Positions 16,959 through 24,701 are shown, counted from the first letter of the stretch. The stretch is DNA of 44,550 bases from Acidimicrobiaceae bacterium (GCA_027306755.1 DAHUZE010000075.1:1-44550); one strand, 5' to 3'. Notes: a model not told the origin generated them from the sequence alone. Made by a program: numbers and translations.

Positions 16959-16978
16959 CTGACTGAACAGTCAGTTTA
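16959..16978. promoter_or_regulatory. TetR-type operator, site D, upstream of aminotransferase
   Basis: CTGACTGA-ACAG-TCAGTTTA with perfect ACTGA/TCAGT arms. On the minus strand it embeds the -10 box TAAACT (16973-16978), placing the start of transcription about 40 nt before the aminotransferase GTG. The arrangement matches sites B and C. Confidence 0.7.
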
Positions 16979-16988
16979 GAGACCGGCC

Positions 16989-17048
16989 GCGGCCGGCGCA
17001 AGAGCGGCCGGCGCAAGAGCGGCCGGCGCAGGAGCGGCCGGCTCAGAA
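16989..17048. repeat. Four tandem copies of a 15-bp GC-rich unit
   Basis: Unit GCGGCCGGCGCAAGA, repeated at 16989, 17004, 17019 (one change) and 17034 (two changes). Each unit contains the palindrome CGGCCG. The array fills the gap between the stop codon of the GerMN lipoprotein gene (17043-17045, inside the fourth copy) and the aminotransferase promoter. It could act as a run of small hairpins or as a protein-binding array. Confidence 0.9.
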
Positions 17049-17663
17049 GGGGGCGAGGGAGGCGTAGCTGGCACGGGTGAGCGGCCCCCGGGTCAGTGTC
17101 CCGTTCTCCGTCGGCACGTCGACGGCCTTCCCGTGGATGCGGATCTCCACGGAGCTCACGCCGGGGAACGCCGTCACGGTGTACACGAGCTGGGCCACTG
17201 CGAACTCCTGCTGCTTCTGGGCCAGGGTCGTGAAGCTGGACGAGACGTCGATCGTGACGACGGTGTTGACCGTGCGGGCCGGTCCGAGAGGGGCGGCAGA
17301 GGACACGGGGCTCTCCAGCCCGTGGGCGGCCTCGCCGTGGGTAGGCCCGGCGTCGAGGGCCCGCAGGATCGTGGTGATGGTGACCGGCGCGGTCACCGGT
17401 CGGCTCACCGCCACCAGGCGCTGCGTCCCGGCGAGGTAGACGGTGACGTAGGCGCTCGGCGCTTCCGCCGCCGTGCTCGGGGGAGCCTGACTGGTCAGGC
17501 CGTAGGGAACCGAGCTCTTGTTGACGATCTGGGGCGCGGCGTCCACGCCCGTGCCGCAGGCCGCCAGGAGGAGGGCGGCAACCACTGCCAGCACCGGCGC
17601 GGCCCACCCACGCCTGCCCCGGCCCGTGCGCAGCGCCCGCACCCCGCCCAGCGGCACGCTCAC
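17043..17663 (-). CDS. GerMN-domain lipoprotein (short LpqB-like)
   Basis: 206 aa. Its GTG start (17663) overlaps the kinase stop by 4 nt. An Arg-rich N-terminus is followed by a hydrophobic stretch and a lipobox LLAACG with Cys36, so it should be an outer-leaflet lipoprotein. The rest is one GerMN domain: YVTVYLAGTQRLVAVSRPV, ITTILRALDAGPT, then VVTIDVSSSFTTLAQKQQE and AQLVYTVTAFPGVSSVEI. In actinobacteria the order response regulator, kinase, lipoprotein recalls mtrA-mtrB-lpqB. However, LpqB is much longer, with a propeller after the GerMN domain that is missing here. It may modulate the kinase's extracellular sensor (inference). Confidence 0.88.
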   Translation of the reverse strand: MSVPLGGVRALRTGRGRRGWAAPVLAVVAALLLAACGTGVDAAPQIVNKSSVPYGLTSQAPPSTAAEAPSAYVTVYLAGTQRLVAVSRPVTAPVTITTILRALDAGPTHGEAAHGLESPVSSAAPLGPARTVNTVVTIDVSSSFTTLAQKQQEFAVAQLVYTVTAFPGVSSVEIRIHGKAVDVPTENGTLTRGPLTRASYASLAPF

Positions 17664-19057
17664 GGTTCCACCACGGGCAGCTTGACGGTGACCCGGGATC
17701 CGCCCCCCGGCCGGTCGCCCATTGCCACGGTGCCGGAATGGAGGCGGACGTGCTCGGCCACGAGCGCCAGGCCCAACCCGGTCCCCTGGGTCGCGCCGCG
17801 CCGGCCTGACGCCGCGCCTCGGTAGAAGCGGTCAAAGATCCGTGCCCGCTCTTCCACCGGCACGCCAGGGCCGGCGTCGTCCACCGTGATCGTGGCTGCC
17901 CGGCCGTCCACGCCCGCGTCCGAACCCCCGGCTACGCCCACGGCCATCCCCACCGCGCCGCCGCCGTGGGTGTCCGCGTTGTCCAGCAGGTTCACCAGGA
18001 CCTGGCGCAGCCGGCGCTTGTCGCCGCGCACCACGAGCCGGCCGGCATCGCCAGCCACGGTGACCGGCACGGGGGGCCGGCGGGCCGCGGCCGTGGCGCG
18101 AGCCAGGTCAGCGAGGGGGACGTCGGTGAAGTGGACCGCCGCCGCCCCGGCGTCCATCCCGGCGATCTCGATCAGCTCCTGCACGATGCGTGAGAAGCGG
18201 TCCACCTCGAGGCGCAGGGTGGTCACGGCGAACGATGCGCCGTCGGGGAGCGAACCGGCGTAGGAGCCCAGCAGCTCGACCGAGGCGCTGATGGTGGTGA
18301 TCGGCGATCGCAGCTCGTGCGTGACATCGGCGGCAAACCGCGCGTCACGCTCGATGCGCTCCTGCAGCGTGCTCACCATGGAGTTGAAGGACTCCACGAG
18401 GGGCTCGAGGTCCGGGTCCGCGGGGACACGCCGGTCGAGCGTTCCGCCCGCGATGTCCGTGGCGGCCAGCACGACCTCGTCCAGCGGGCGCACCAGGCGC
18501 CTGCTGGTCCACCATCCCACCAGCGCGCCGCCCACGGTGGTGGCGATGGCGACCGTGGTGAGCACCGTCGCCAGCACGCGCAGCGTCGACGCCAGCTCGG
18601 TGAGCGGATGCTCCTCGAAGTACTCCACGCCGATCGACGGGATGGGGACGCCCACCACCAGGGTGGGCGTGCCGTCGAGTGTCACCCGCTGCTCGGCCGT
18701 ATTGCCGCGGTCCACCGTGCGGGTGAACCCGCGGGGAATTGTCTTGCCGCTCACCGACGCCGAGCTCGAGTACCACTTGCGGCCATGGTGCACGAAGGCC
18801 AGCGCGCCGTTGGCCGGAGCGAGGCTGGCCAACGCGTTGCCGATGTGGGCCGACGGAGCGCCCAGCTCCAGCTTGACCAGCCGGGCGTCGGCGTAGGTCT
18901 GCCGGAGGATGCTGGAGATCTGCTGGTCAACGAGATCCCGCCGGACGAAGAAGAAGGTGCTGAGGGCGAGGACGGCGGAAACGAGGGCGGCTCCGACTGC
19001 GAGCGCCACGATCACCTTGGCGTGCAGGCCGAACCGGCGTCGCCGCCGGGCGGTCAC
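17660..19057 (-). CDS. Membrane sensor histidine kinase (HAMP, HisKA, HATPase)
   Basis: 465 aa from GTG 19057, overlapping the response-regulator stop (GTGA). The first membrane helix is about residues 14-38, followed by an extracellular sensor of about 120 residues. The second helix (about 160-184) leads into HAMP (RRLVRPLDEVVLAATDIAGG). The dimerisation domain has phospho-acceptor His247 in FAADVTHELRSPITT. The ATPase domain shows N-box LVNLLDNADTHG, DDAGPGVP, F-box IFDRFYRG and G2 GTGLGLALV. It is MtrB-like in layout and should autophosphorylate and pass phosphate to the regulator encoded just upstream. The signal sensed is unknown. Confidence 0.95.
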   Translation of the reverse strand: MTARRRRRFGLHAKVIVALAVGAALVSAVLALSTFFFVRRDLVDQQISSILRQTYADARLVKLELGAPSAHIGNALASLAPANGALAFVHHGRKWYSSSASVSGKTIPRGFTRTVDRGNTAEQRVTLDGTPTLVVGVPIPSIGVEYFEEHPLTELASTLRVLATVLTTVAIATTVGGALVGWWTSRRLVRPLDEVVLAATDIAGGTLDRRVPADPDLEPLVESFNSMVSTLQERIERDARFAADVTHELRSPITTISASVELLGSYAGSLPDGASFAVTTLRLEVDRFSRIVQELIEIAGMDAGAAAVHFTDVPLADLARATAAARRPPVPVTVAGDAGRLVVRGDKRRLRQVLVNLLDNADTHGGGAVGMAVGVAGGSDAGVDGRAATITVDDAGPGVPVEERARIFDRFYRGAASGRRGATQGTGLGLALVAEHVRLHSGTVAMGDRPGGGSRVTVKLPVVEP

Positions 19058-19794
19058 GTCGGCGGGACCAGCTTGTACCCCAGGCCCCGCGCGGTCACGA
19101 TGAGCTCCGGGCTCGACGGGTCGCGTTCGATCTTGCCCCGCAGGCCGCTGATGTGGAAGTCCACCAGGCGGTCGTCGCCGAAGAAGTCGTAGCCCCAGAC
19201 CCGGTCCAGCAGCTGCGCCCTGCTCACGACCCAGCCGGGCGATGCCGCGAGCTCGCACAGGACCCGGAACTGGGTGACGGTGAGGGGCACCTCCTCGCCG
19301 TCGCGCCGGACGACGCCGGCCTCGCGCTGGATCTCCACGGTCCCGAACCGCTGGACGGAGGCGTTGGAAGAGGTTCCGCCAACCCGGCGCAGCATGGCCC
19401 GGATGCGCGCGCAGAGCTCCTTGGCGACCACCGGCTTGACGACATAGTCGTCGGCCCCGGCCTCGAGTCCGGCCACCACGTCGTACGTGTCGCTGCTCGC
19501 CGTGACCATGGCGATCGGCACGTCCGTGTCCCGCCGGATGGCCCGGGTGACGGCAAACCCGTCTATGCCGGGCAGCCGCAGGTCCACGAGCACCATGTCG
19601 GCACCGTGCTCGTGCAGGGCCTGGAGCCCTTCCTCACCGCTGGCGGCCTCTTGGACGTGGAAGCCCTCCTGGCGCAGCGACACCGCCAAGATGCCCCGCA
19701 TGTGGTCGTCGTCCTCGATGAAGAGGATCCGGCGACCCGAAGACGGGTCCGCGGGGCTCACCGGGCGACGGGTCCATCGGGGAACATCTGTCAC
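19054..19794 (-). CDS. OmpR/PhoB-family response regulator
   Basis: 246 aa from GTG 19794. The receiver domain has acidic pocket IEDDD (27-29), phospho-acceptor Asp71 in VLVDLRLPGIDG, the Thr/Ser of AMVTASS and Lys in VVKPV. The winged-helix DNA-binding domain follows (LTVTQFRVLCELAASPGWVV, then RVWGYDFFGDDRLVDFHISG). The N-terminus is about 20 residues longer than usual, and GTG 19761 would give a more typical protein, so the start is uncertain. It heads the three-gene operon with the kinase and GerMN lipoprotein. An 11-bp tandem repeat overlaps its -35 region and is a good candidate for its own binding site. Confidence 0.94.
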   Translation of the reverse strand: MTDVPRWTRRPVSPADPSSGRRILFIEDDDHMRGILAVSLRQEGFHVQEAASGEEGLQALHEHGADMVLVDLRLPGIDGFAVTRAIRRDTDVPIAMVTASSDTYDVVAGLEAGADDYVVKPVVAKELCARIRAMLRRVGGTSSNASVQRFGTVEIQREAGVVRRDGEEVPLTVTQFRVLCELAASPGWVVSRAQLLDRVWGYDFFGDDRLVDFHISGLRGKIERDPSSPELIVTARGLGYKLVPPT

Positions 19795-19797
19795 ATG

Positions 19798-19839
19798 AGT
19801 GTAACAACGATCGGGCGGGAATCAACAAGGAATCAAGAA
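19798..19839 (-). promoter_or_regulatory. Response-regulator promoter with 11-bp tandem repeat
   Basis: On the minus strand, -35 TTGATT (19820-19825) and -10 TACACT (19798-19803) are 16 nt apart. On the plus strand the -35 is covered by two copies of an 11-mer, GGAATCAACAA (19818) and GGAATCAAGAA (19829). OmpR-type regulators bind such direct repeats with one-turn spacing, so autoregulation is likely. The divergent collagen-like gene starts 60 nt away. Confidence 0.5.
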
Positions 19840-19897
19840 GTCGGCCGGCACGCTGGCAGGAAAGCGGTGGGGCCGCGCATCTGGAAGGAGGGTGCAG

Positions 19898-20743
19898 GTG
19901 GCGAGTGTGGTGGACGATACGCAGGTGACGAAGGCAGTGGACGGTCGGGGGGTAGGAGACGTGCCCACGAGGCAGGGCTCGGCTGCCGACCGCTCCTTGG
20001 AACCCGGCCGGGGCGATCGGGCCGCGGGCCCGGCATCGAGGAGCCGGCGACCGGGTGGGAACGTGCCCCTTGTGGCGCTGGTGGTCGCCGCGATCGCGCT
20101 GGGCCTGGCCGGCGTGGGGCTGGGCGTCACGTCCCTGGCTGTGCACCGCACCCCGGCTACGGGTGCAACCGGCGCTTCGGGCGCCCGCGGGTCCCAGGGC
20201 GCGCAGGGACCCCAGGGACCCCAAGGCCTCCAGGGGCAGACCGGGGCCCGTGGCCCCCAGGGGGCCAACGGCGCGACCGGTCCGGCGGGGCCGCGTGGCG
20301 CGACGGGTCCCGCGGGCGCGACGGGGAAGCAGGGCCCGGCAGGGACCATCGCCGGCAGCAGCATCGCCAGCTCCGCGGCCCAGCGCACGGCCGCCGGCGC
20401 TCCGGTGGGCACGACGCTCACGGCTACTGCCACCTGCCCGGCAGGCGGTGTCCTCCTCGGAGGGGGTGCCCGGCTGTCGACCGCCACGGCCAAGACGACA
20501 GCGGCCAAGGCCACAGCCGGGAAGGCCGCGGCGCCCAAGTCGACAGGCACGGGATCGTCAGGCGCAACCTCGCCTGCCGCGGGCTCGAGCGCGGCGGCCG
20601 CTGCCGGATCCGGGTCGCCGGTGGAGCTGCGCTCCAGCTACCCGATCACGAACGGCTGGCGGGCCGTGGCCGTGGTGAGCGGCACGCTTCCCGCCGGCCA
20701 GCAGATGGTCCTCCAGCCCTACGCCGTCTGCGGCAAGCGCTAG
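19898..20743 (+). CDS. Membrane-anchored collagen-like (Gly-X-Y) surface protein
   Basis: 281 aa from GTG 19898, with AAGGAGG (19885-19891) 6 nt upstream; the GTG at 19892 touches the RBS and is rejected. A charged cytoplasmic N-terminus of about 50 residues is followed by one membrane helix ([20 protein letters not shown]) and 20 consecutive Gly-X-Y triplets rich in GPQ, GAT and GPA. Next come an Ala/Thr/Lys-rich linker and a C-terminal domain with two cysteines ([13 protein letters not shown] and the final YAVCGKR), probably disulfide-linked. It should form a trimeric stalk on the cell surface. It is divergent from the two-component operon, and the shared 11-bp repeats suggest common control (inference). 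Confidence 0.9.
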   Translation: MASVVDDTQVTKAVDGRGVGDVPTRQGSAADRSLEPGRGDRAAGPASRSRRPGGNVPLVALVVAAIALGLAGVGLGVTSLAVHRTPATGATGASGARGSQGAQGPQGPQGLQGQTGARGPQGANGATGPAGPRGATGPAGATGKQGPAGTIAGSSIASSAAQRTAAGAPVGTTLTATATCPAGGVLLGGGARLSTATAKTTAAKATAGKAAAPKSTGTGSSGATSPAAGSSAAAAAGSGSPVELRSSYPITNGWRAVAVVSGTLPAGQQMVLQPYAVCGKR

Positions 20744-21396
20744 GAGCGGGGGTCGGGGCACCTCTCCCGCGGGCGCGGCCCGGCGGTTCCGCCCCAGCGT
20801 CCTGCGTGGAGACGATCCGACCGGGCGGGCCCGGCGCGGTCCAGGGACGCTGAGCGGCGGTCCGACCCGTCGGGTCGCCCGATGGCCACGGCACCGAACA
20901 GGCGCCACTCCGATGGGGCGCCCACCGCTGCCAGGACGGAGTCCTCGTTGCGGAAATTGCCGAGGAAGCAGGCCCCGAAGCCGTGGGCCGTCACCTCCAG
21001 GAGGAGCGTCATCACCCCGAAGGCGGCGTCGGCCACCCAATAGGGGACCGGCCATGTGGCCGTTGCCGGACCGCCCCCGTCCGGGTGCTTGTCGGGAGCG
21101 CCGTAGCGACGCTGGTACGCCGCCGGTGAATAGAGGCTGACCGCGACCGCCGGCGCCCGGGAGAGGCCGGGCCACCGGCGGGAGCTGGCGCGCCACTCGG
21201 GGTCAGTGGCGGCGAGCCAGTACCGGGAGGTCTCCTCGGGTCCCTCGAGCGCGATCCACGCCGTGCCCCGGCTGTTCCCGGCGGTGGGCGCCCGGAGGGC
21301 GGCACCGACCATCCGGTCGACCAGGCCGTTCGGGAGCGGCTCGCCGGCAAAGCTGCGCACCATCCGCCGGCGCACGACGGCTGTCTCGAGGTCCAT
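20740..21396 (-). CDS. Nitroreductase-family FMN oxidoreductase
   Basis: 218 aa from ATG 21396. The FMN-binding start [18 protein letters not shown] and [14 protein letters not shown] are diagnostic. Later features are [20 protein letters not shown] and [10 protein letters not shown], where the family's second FMN contact lies. The C-terminal ~35 residues are Arg/Gly/Pro-rich and unlike the family. The enzyme should reduce a nitro, quinone or flavin-like substrate with NAD(P)H. Its stop overlaps the collagen-like gene's stop in the tetranucleotide CTAG. No clear RBS precedes the ATG. Confidence 0.88.
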   Translation of the reverse strand: MDLETAVVRRRMVRSFAGEPLPNGLVDRMVGAALRAPTAGNSRGTAWIALEGPEETSRYWLAATDPEWRASSRRWPGLSRAPAVAVSLYSPAAYQRRYGAPDKHPDGGGPATATWPVPYWVADAAFGVMTLLLEVTAHGFGACFLGNFRNEDSVLAAVGAPSEWRLFGAVAIGRPDGSDRRSASLDRAGPARSDRLHAGRWGGTAGPRPRERCPDPRS

Positions 21397-21448
21397 GGGG
21401 CAAGTCTGCCGGGCAGGAGCCGGGCCCTCGAGCGGGCGGTGGGGAAAG

Positions 21449-21474
21449 TTGACCTGACTGGTAAGGTATTGACG
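21449..21474. promoter_or_regulatory. Divergent promoter region with short inverted repeat
   Basis: Between the nitroreductase and rhodanese/ThiF genes, TAAGGT (21462-21467) can serve as a -10 box on the plus strand. Its overlap on the minus strand gives TACCTT. The arms ACCT-N8-AGGT (21452-21467) form an inverted repeat across the same bases. No convincing -35 is seen on either strand. Confidence 0.3.
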
Positions 21475-21527
21475 ACCAGAGAGGACCCGAGGGAACCAAC
21501 CGCCGGGTCGTGGAGGTGCCGACTGCG

Positions 21528-22685
21528 ATGACCACGCCGAGGGAGCTGCTGGCACAGGTGAAGGCCGCCATCGTGGAGGTCTCTCCAGAGGAGGCCGAGG
21601 CGCGGCTCGGCCAGTCGATGTTCCTGGACGTGCGCGAGCCCGATGAGTACCAGCAGGGGGCGGTCCCCGGCGCCGTGCACCTGCCCCGGGGAAACCTGGA
21701 GTTCGGCGTGGAGGGGCGGCTGCCGGACAAGTCGGCCCCGGTGGTCGTCTACTGCGCAGGCGGTACGCGGTCGGCCTTCGCCGCCAAGACGATGAGCGAC
21801 CTCGGCTACGAGGACGTGGTGTCGATGAGCGGCGGGTTCAACCGGTGGAAGGACGAGGGGCACCGATGGGAGGCGCCGCGCACCTTGACGCCGGACCAGC
21901 GCAACCGCTACCAGCGCCACCTCCTGCTGCCCGAGGTCGGCGAGAAGGGCCAGCTCGAGCTGCTGGATTCCAGGGTGCTGCTCCTGGGCGCCGGCGGCCT
22001 GGGCTCGCCCGCCGCGATGTACCTCGCCGCGGCGGGCGTCGGCACGATCGGCATCATCGACATGGACGTGGTCGACGAGTCGAACTTGCAGCGTCAGATC
22101 CTGCACAACATGGACCGAATCGGTGATCGCAAGGTGGACTCGGCCAAGAAGACGCTCACCGCGCTCAACCCTGACGTCACGGTCGCCACCTACGACGTGC
22201 GGCTGGGCGCGGACAACATCTTGGAGATCATCGACGGCTACGACCTGATCGTGGACGGGACGGACAACTTCCCCACCCGGTACCTGGTCAACGATGCGTC
22301 GCTCCTCAAGCGGATCCCGGTCGTCCACGGTTCGATCTTCCGCTTCGAGGGCCAGGTGACGGTGTTCGATCCCTACAACGGCCCGTGCTACCGCTGCCTC
22401 ATCCCCGAGCCGCCGCCGGCGGAGCTCGCCCCGTCGTGCGCCGAGGCCGGCGTGCTGGGCGTCCTGCCCGGCATCGTCGGCTCGATTCAGGCCATCGAGG
22501 CGATCAAGATGCTGCTGGGCCTGGGCGACCCGCTGGTGGGCCGGCTGCTCGCCTACGACGCGCTGGAAGAGCAGTTCCGCACGTTCAACGTCCGGCGGGA
22601 CCCGTCGTGCCCGGCGTGCGGGGAGGGGGCGGGCGAGATCGTCATCGCCGAGTACGACGATCTCTGCATGCCGCATCCGCGCTGA
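21528..22685 (+). CDS. Rhodanese-ThiF fusion: sulfur-carrier adenylyltransferase/sulfurtransferase
   Basis: 385 aa from ATG 21528 (GGAGGT 10 nt upstream). Residues about 20-113 are a rhodanese domain with persulfide Cys76 in VVYCAGGTRSAF. Residues about 124-370 are a MoeB/ThiF E1-like domain: LLLGAGGLGSPAAMYLAAAG, DMDVVDESNLQRQILH, catalytic-loop Cys in LAPSCAEAGVLG, and a zinc site from CYRC and CPAC. The protein should adenylate and thiolate the C-terminus of a small sulfur-carrier protein for molybdopterin, thiamine or cysteine synthesis. MoeZ of mycobacteria has the same two domains in the opposite order. Partner sulfur-carrier genes are not in the window. Confidence 0.92.
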   Translation: MTTPRELLAQVKAAIVEVSPEEAEARLGQSMFLDVREPDEYQQGAVPGAVHLPRGNLEFGVEGRLPDKSAPVVVYCAGGTRSAFAAKTMSDLGYEDVVSMSGGFNRWKDEGHRWEAPRTLTPDQRNRYQRHLLLPEVGEKGQLELLDSRVLLLGAGGLGSPAAMYLAAAGVGTIGIIDMDVVDESNLQRQILHNMDRIGDRKVDSAKKTLTALNPDVTVATYDVRLGADNILEIIDGYDLIVDGTDNFPTRYLVNDASLLKRIPVVHGSIFRFEGQVTVFDPYNGPCYRCLIPEPPPAELAPSCAEAGVLGVLPGIVGSIQAIEAIKMLLGLGDPLVGRLLAYDALEEQFRTFNVRRDPSCPACGEGAGEIVIAEYDDLCMPHPR

Positions 22686-22816
22686 TGCCTGGTGCGCCCC
22701 GCGCCGGCTGATGCGAGGGCGCACGCCGGCAACCTGAGGGCACGCCGGCCACGCAACGCGATCGCCGCCCGACCGTGCCCGGTCGCAAACAACTCGATCA
22801 CCGGAGGTCCGGGCGG

Positions 22817-22822
22817 TACAGT
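22817..22822 (+). promoter_or_regulatory. -10 box for the S53 peptidase gene
   Basis: TACAGT, within GGGCGGTACAGTCCC, lies about 70 nt before the start codon. No consensus -35 is visible at 16-18 nt upstream. The rest of the 205-nt gap from the rhodanese/ThiF gene holds nothing else I recognise. Confidence 0.35.
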
Positions 22823-22890
22823 CCCGGCCAACAGAGACGTGGCAGCACGCGGTCAGCCCGGGCGGGGCGAGTGCGAGGGAGGTGCATGCC

Positions 22891-24534
22891 ATGCACGTTG
22901 TGCGGGTGGTCGGGACCGTCGTCTCCACGGCGCTGCTGACCGTGTTGGCCACGGTGGTCCCTATGGCCGCAGCAGGTGGCCAGGGCCCGTCGGCTCGGAC
23001 CACCGCGCAGGAGGCGGGCGCAGGCGCGTCACCCGCGGGGTGCGCGAGACCGGCTGCCCCTGGGCACGCTCGGTGCTACCTGTCGGTTCAGCGGGCGGCG
23101 GCCTTCACGGGGGCCAATGCCCCAGCGTGCCCGGTGGACGTCACAGCGGGGTACACCGCGTGCAACATCCAGAGCGCGTACGGGCTCGCCGCGCTGTCCA
23201 AGCACGACGGGAAGGGAACGACCGTGGCGGTGGTGGAGGCCTACGACGACCCGAACGCGACATCGGACCTGGCGGTCTACCGCGCCACATCGCACCTGCC
23301 GGCATGCACCTCGGCCAGCGGCTGCTTCCAGAAGGTCGACCAGTCCGGCGTCCAGGCGACATACCCGCCGGCCACAGCCGGATGGGCACAAGAAGCATCC
23401 CTGGACCTGGACATGGTGTCCGCGGTCTGCCCGAACTGCCACATCCTTCTCGTGGAGGCCAGCTCGAGCGGCTTCGGAGATCTGACCGCGTCGCTGAACG
23501 AGGCGGTGGCCCTGGGGGCCAGGGTGATCTCCGACAGCTGGGGCAACGGGGAGCTCGGGGGCGAGACAGGGTGGGACGGCAGCTTCGACCACCCCGGCGT
23601 GGCGATCACCTTCAGCTCGGGCGACGGCGCCTACCAGGGGGGCGTGCAGTACCCCTCGGCATCCCCCTACGTGACCTCGGTGGGCGGCACGGAGCTGACT
23701 CCGGGGACCGGCGGCAAGGGCTGGACCGAGGCTGCATGGGTGAACGTCCAGAGCGGGAGCCCGCCCACCCAAGGCTCGGGGAGCGGGTGCTCGGCCTACG
23801 AGCCGAAGCCGGCGTGGCAGACCGACACTGCGTGCCCGAGGCGCATGACCGCCGACGTGAGCGCCGTGGCGGCCAACGTTCGCAGCTACGACACCTACCA
23901 GGCAAGTGGCTGGTACTACTCCTTCGGGACGAGCGTGTCCTCGCCCATCGTCGCCGGGATGTACGGGTTGGCCGGCAATCCCGCCGGCAACGGCGTCCCG
24001 GCCTCGGCGCTCTACGGCGCCCCGGCGACCGACTTCCACGACATCACCGTGGGGTCCACCGGGACCTGCACCCCGCCGGCAAGCCACCGGTACTTCTGCA
24101 CGGCCAAGAAGGGGTATGACGGGCCGACCGGCCGAGGGACTCCCAAGGGGATCGGCGGGTTCCTGGTGCCCGCGACCCCGCCCGCCAGCGTCTCGTCGGT
24201 GACGTTCTCCGGGTCCGCGGCCAGCCCCACGATCACCCTCGCCGGTGCGAACTTCGGCCCGTACCCCCCTATCGGCCAGGCAGCGGGATGCAGCACGCCG
24301 GGGGACAACTACGGAACGACCGGCCTCAACTTTGCCGACACGACCGGCGGATGGGAGGCCGGGCAGGACGGCGACTGCATCGGCATCGCGGTCAGCGCAT
24401 GGTCGAGCAGCTCGATCACCTACTCCTTCGGCTCGGGATACGCCACGTACGGCACCGTGGCCGATGGCGATGCGTTCGCGCTGGAGGTGGAGGGGACGTC
24501 GGTGTCGGGGACCGTGAACGGCCTCACCGGTTGA
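22891..24534 (+). CDS. Secreted S53 (sedolisin)-family serine-carboxyl peptidase
   Basis: 547 aa from ATG 22891, with GGAGG 8 nt upstream. The signal peptide is MHVVRVVGTVVSTALLTVLA with an AAA cleavage region near residue 28. The sedolisin catalytic set is in order: Glu168 and Asp172 (WAQEASLDLDMV), oxyanion Asp245 (ITFSSGD) and nucleophile Ser348 (SFGTSVSSPIVAGM). A C-terminal Ser/Thr/Gly-rich beta domain with several cysteines starts around residue 440. Only about 65 residues separate the signal peptide from the catalytic domain, so the usual ~180-residue activation prodomain is missing. Family members are acid-active secreted proteases. The gene stands alone behind its own promoter. Confidence 0.88.
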   Translation: MHVVRVVGTVVSTALLTVLATVVPMAAAGGQGPSARTTAQEAGAGASPAGCARPAAPGHARCYLSVQRAAAFTGANAPACPVDVTAGYTACNIQSAYGLAALSKHDGKGTTVAVVEAYDDPNATSDLAVYRATSHLPACTSASGCFQKVDQSGVQATYPPATAGWAQEASLDLDMVSAVCPNCHILLVEASSSGFGDLTASLNEAVALGARVISDSWGNGELGGETGWDGSFDHPGVAITFSSGDGAYQGGVQYPSASPYVTSVGGTELTPGTGGKGWTEAAWVNVQSGSPPTQGSGSGCSAYEPKPAWQTDTACPRRMTADVSAVAANVRSYDTYQASGWYYSFGTSVSSPIVAGMYGLAGNPAGNGVPASALYGAPATDFHDITVGSTGTCTPPASHRYFCTAKKGYDGPTGRGTPKGIGGFLVPATPPASVSSVTFSGSAASPTITLAGANFGPYPPIGQAAGCSTPGDNYGTTGLNFADTTGGWEAGQDGDCIGIAVSAWSSSSITYSFGSGYATYGTVADGDAFALEVEGTSVSGTVNGLTG

Positions 24535-24563
24535 GGCCGCGTCCGGGGGCGGGGGCCGCGGCC
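24535..24563 (+). terminator. GC-rich hairpin directly after the S53 gene
   Basis: GGCCGCG (24535-24541) pairs perfectly with CGCGGCC (24557-24563) across a 15-nt loop, beginning one base after the stop codon. There is no U-tract, as is common in GC-rich genomes, so termination is only a suggestion. Confidence 0.35.
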
Positions 24564-24610
24564 GGAGGGCCCGCCCGGGTTCCCGCCGGCCTATGGCGCT
24601 GATGCCTGAG

Positions 24611-24680
24611 CAGATCCTTTTACAGAATTCTTTTGCGTGGTTCAGGGAATTCTCAAAGGTTTCCAACTGGAATCCAAGGT
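24611..24680. other. AT-rich patch upstream of the ComA operon
   Basis: About 70 nt of distinctly AT-richer sequence in otherwise very GC-rich DNA. It holds two copies of GAATTCT (24625 and 24647), a TTTTACA segment (24618-24624) and the inverted repeat TTCCA-AC-TGGAA (24661-24672). It lies 22 nt before the first gene of the six-gene operon and is the natural place for its promoter and operator, though I see no consensus -35/-10 pair. Confidence 0.45.
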
Positions 24681-24701
24681 TCGGCTGCCACGCTGGTGCC
24701 C

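Noticed and set aside
16989-17048. CRISPR-like repeat
   Set aside because: The 15-bp copies abut directly with no spacers and there are no cas genes.
16927-17835. N-terminal extension of the aminotransferase back into the lipoprotein and kinase region
   Set aside because: It would translate the 15-bp repeats and antisense-like sequence. The GTG at 16926 has an RBS and follows a promoter and operator.
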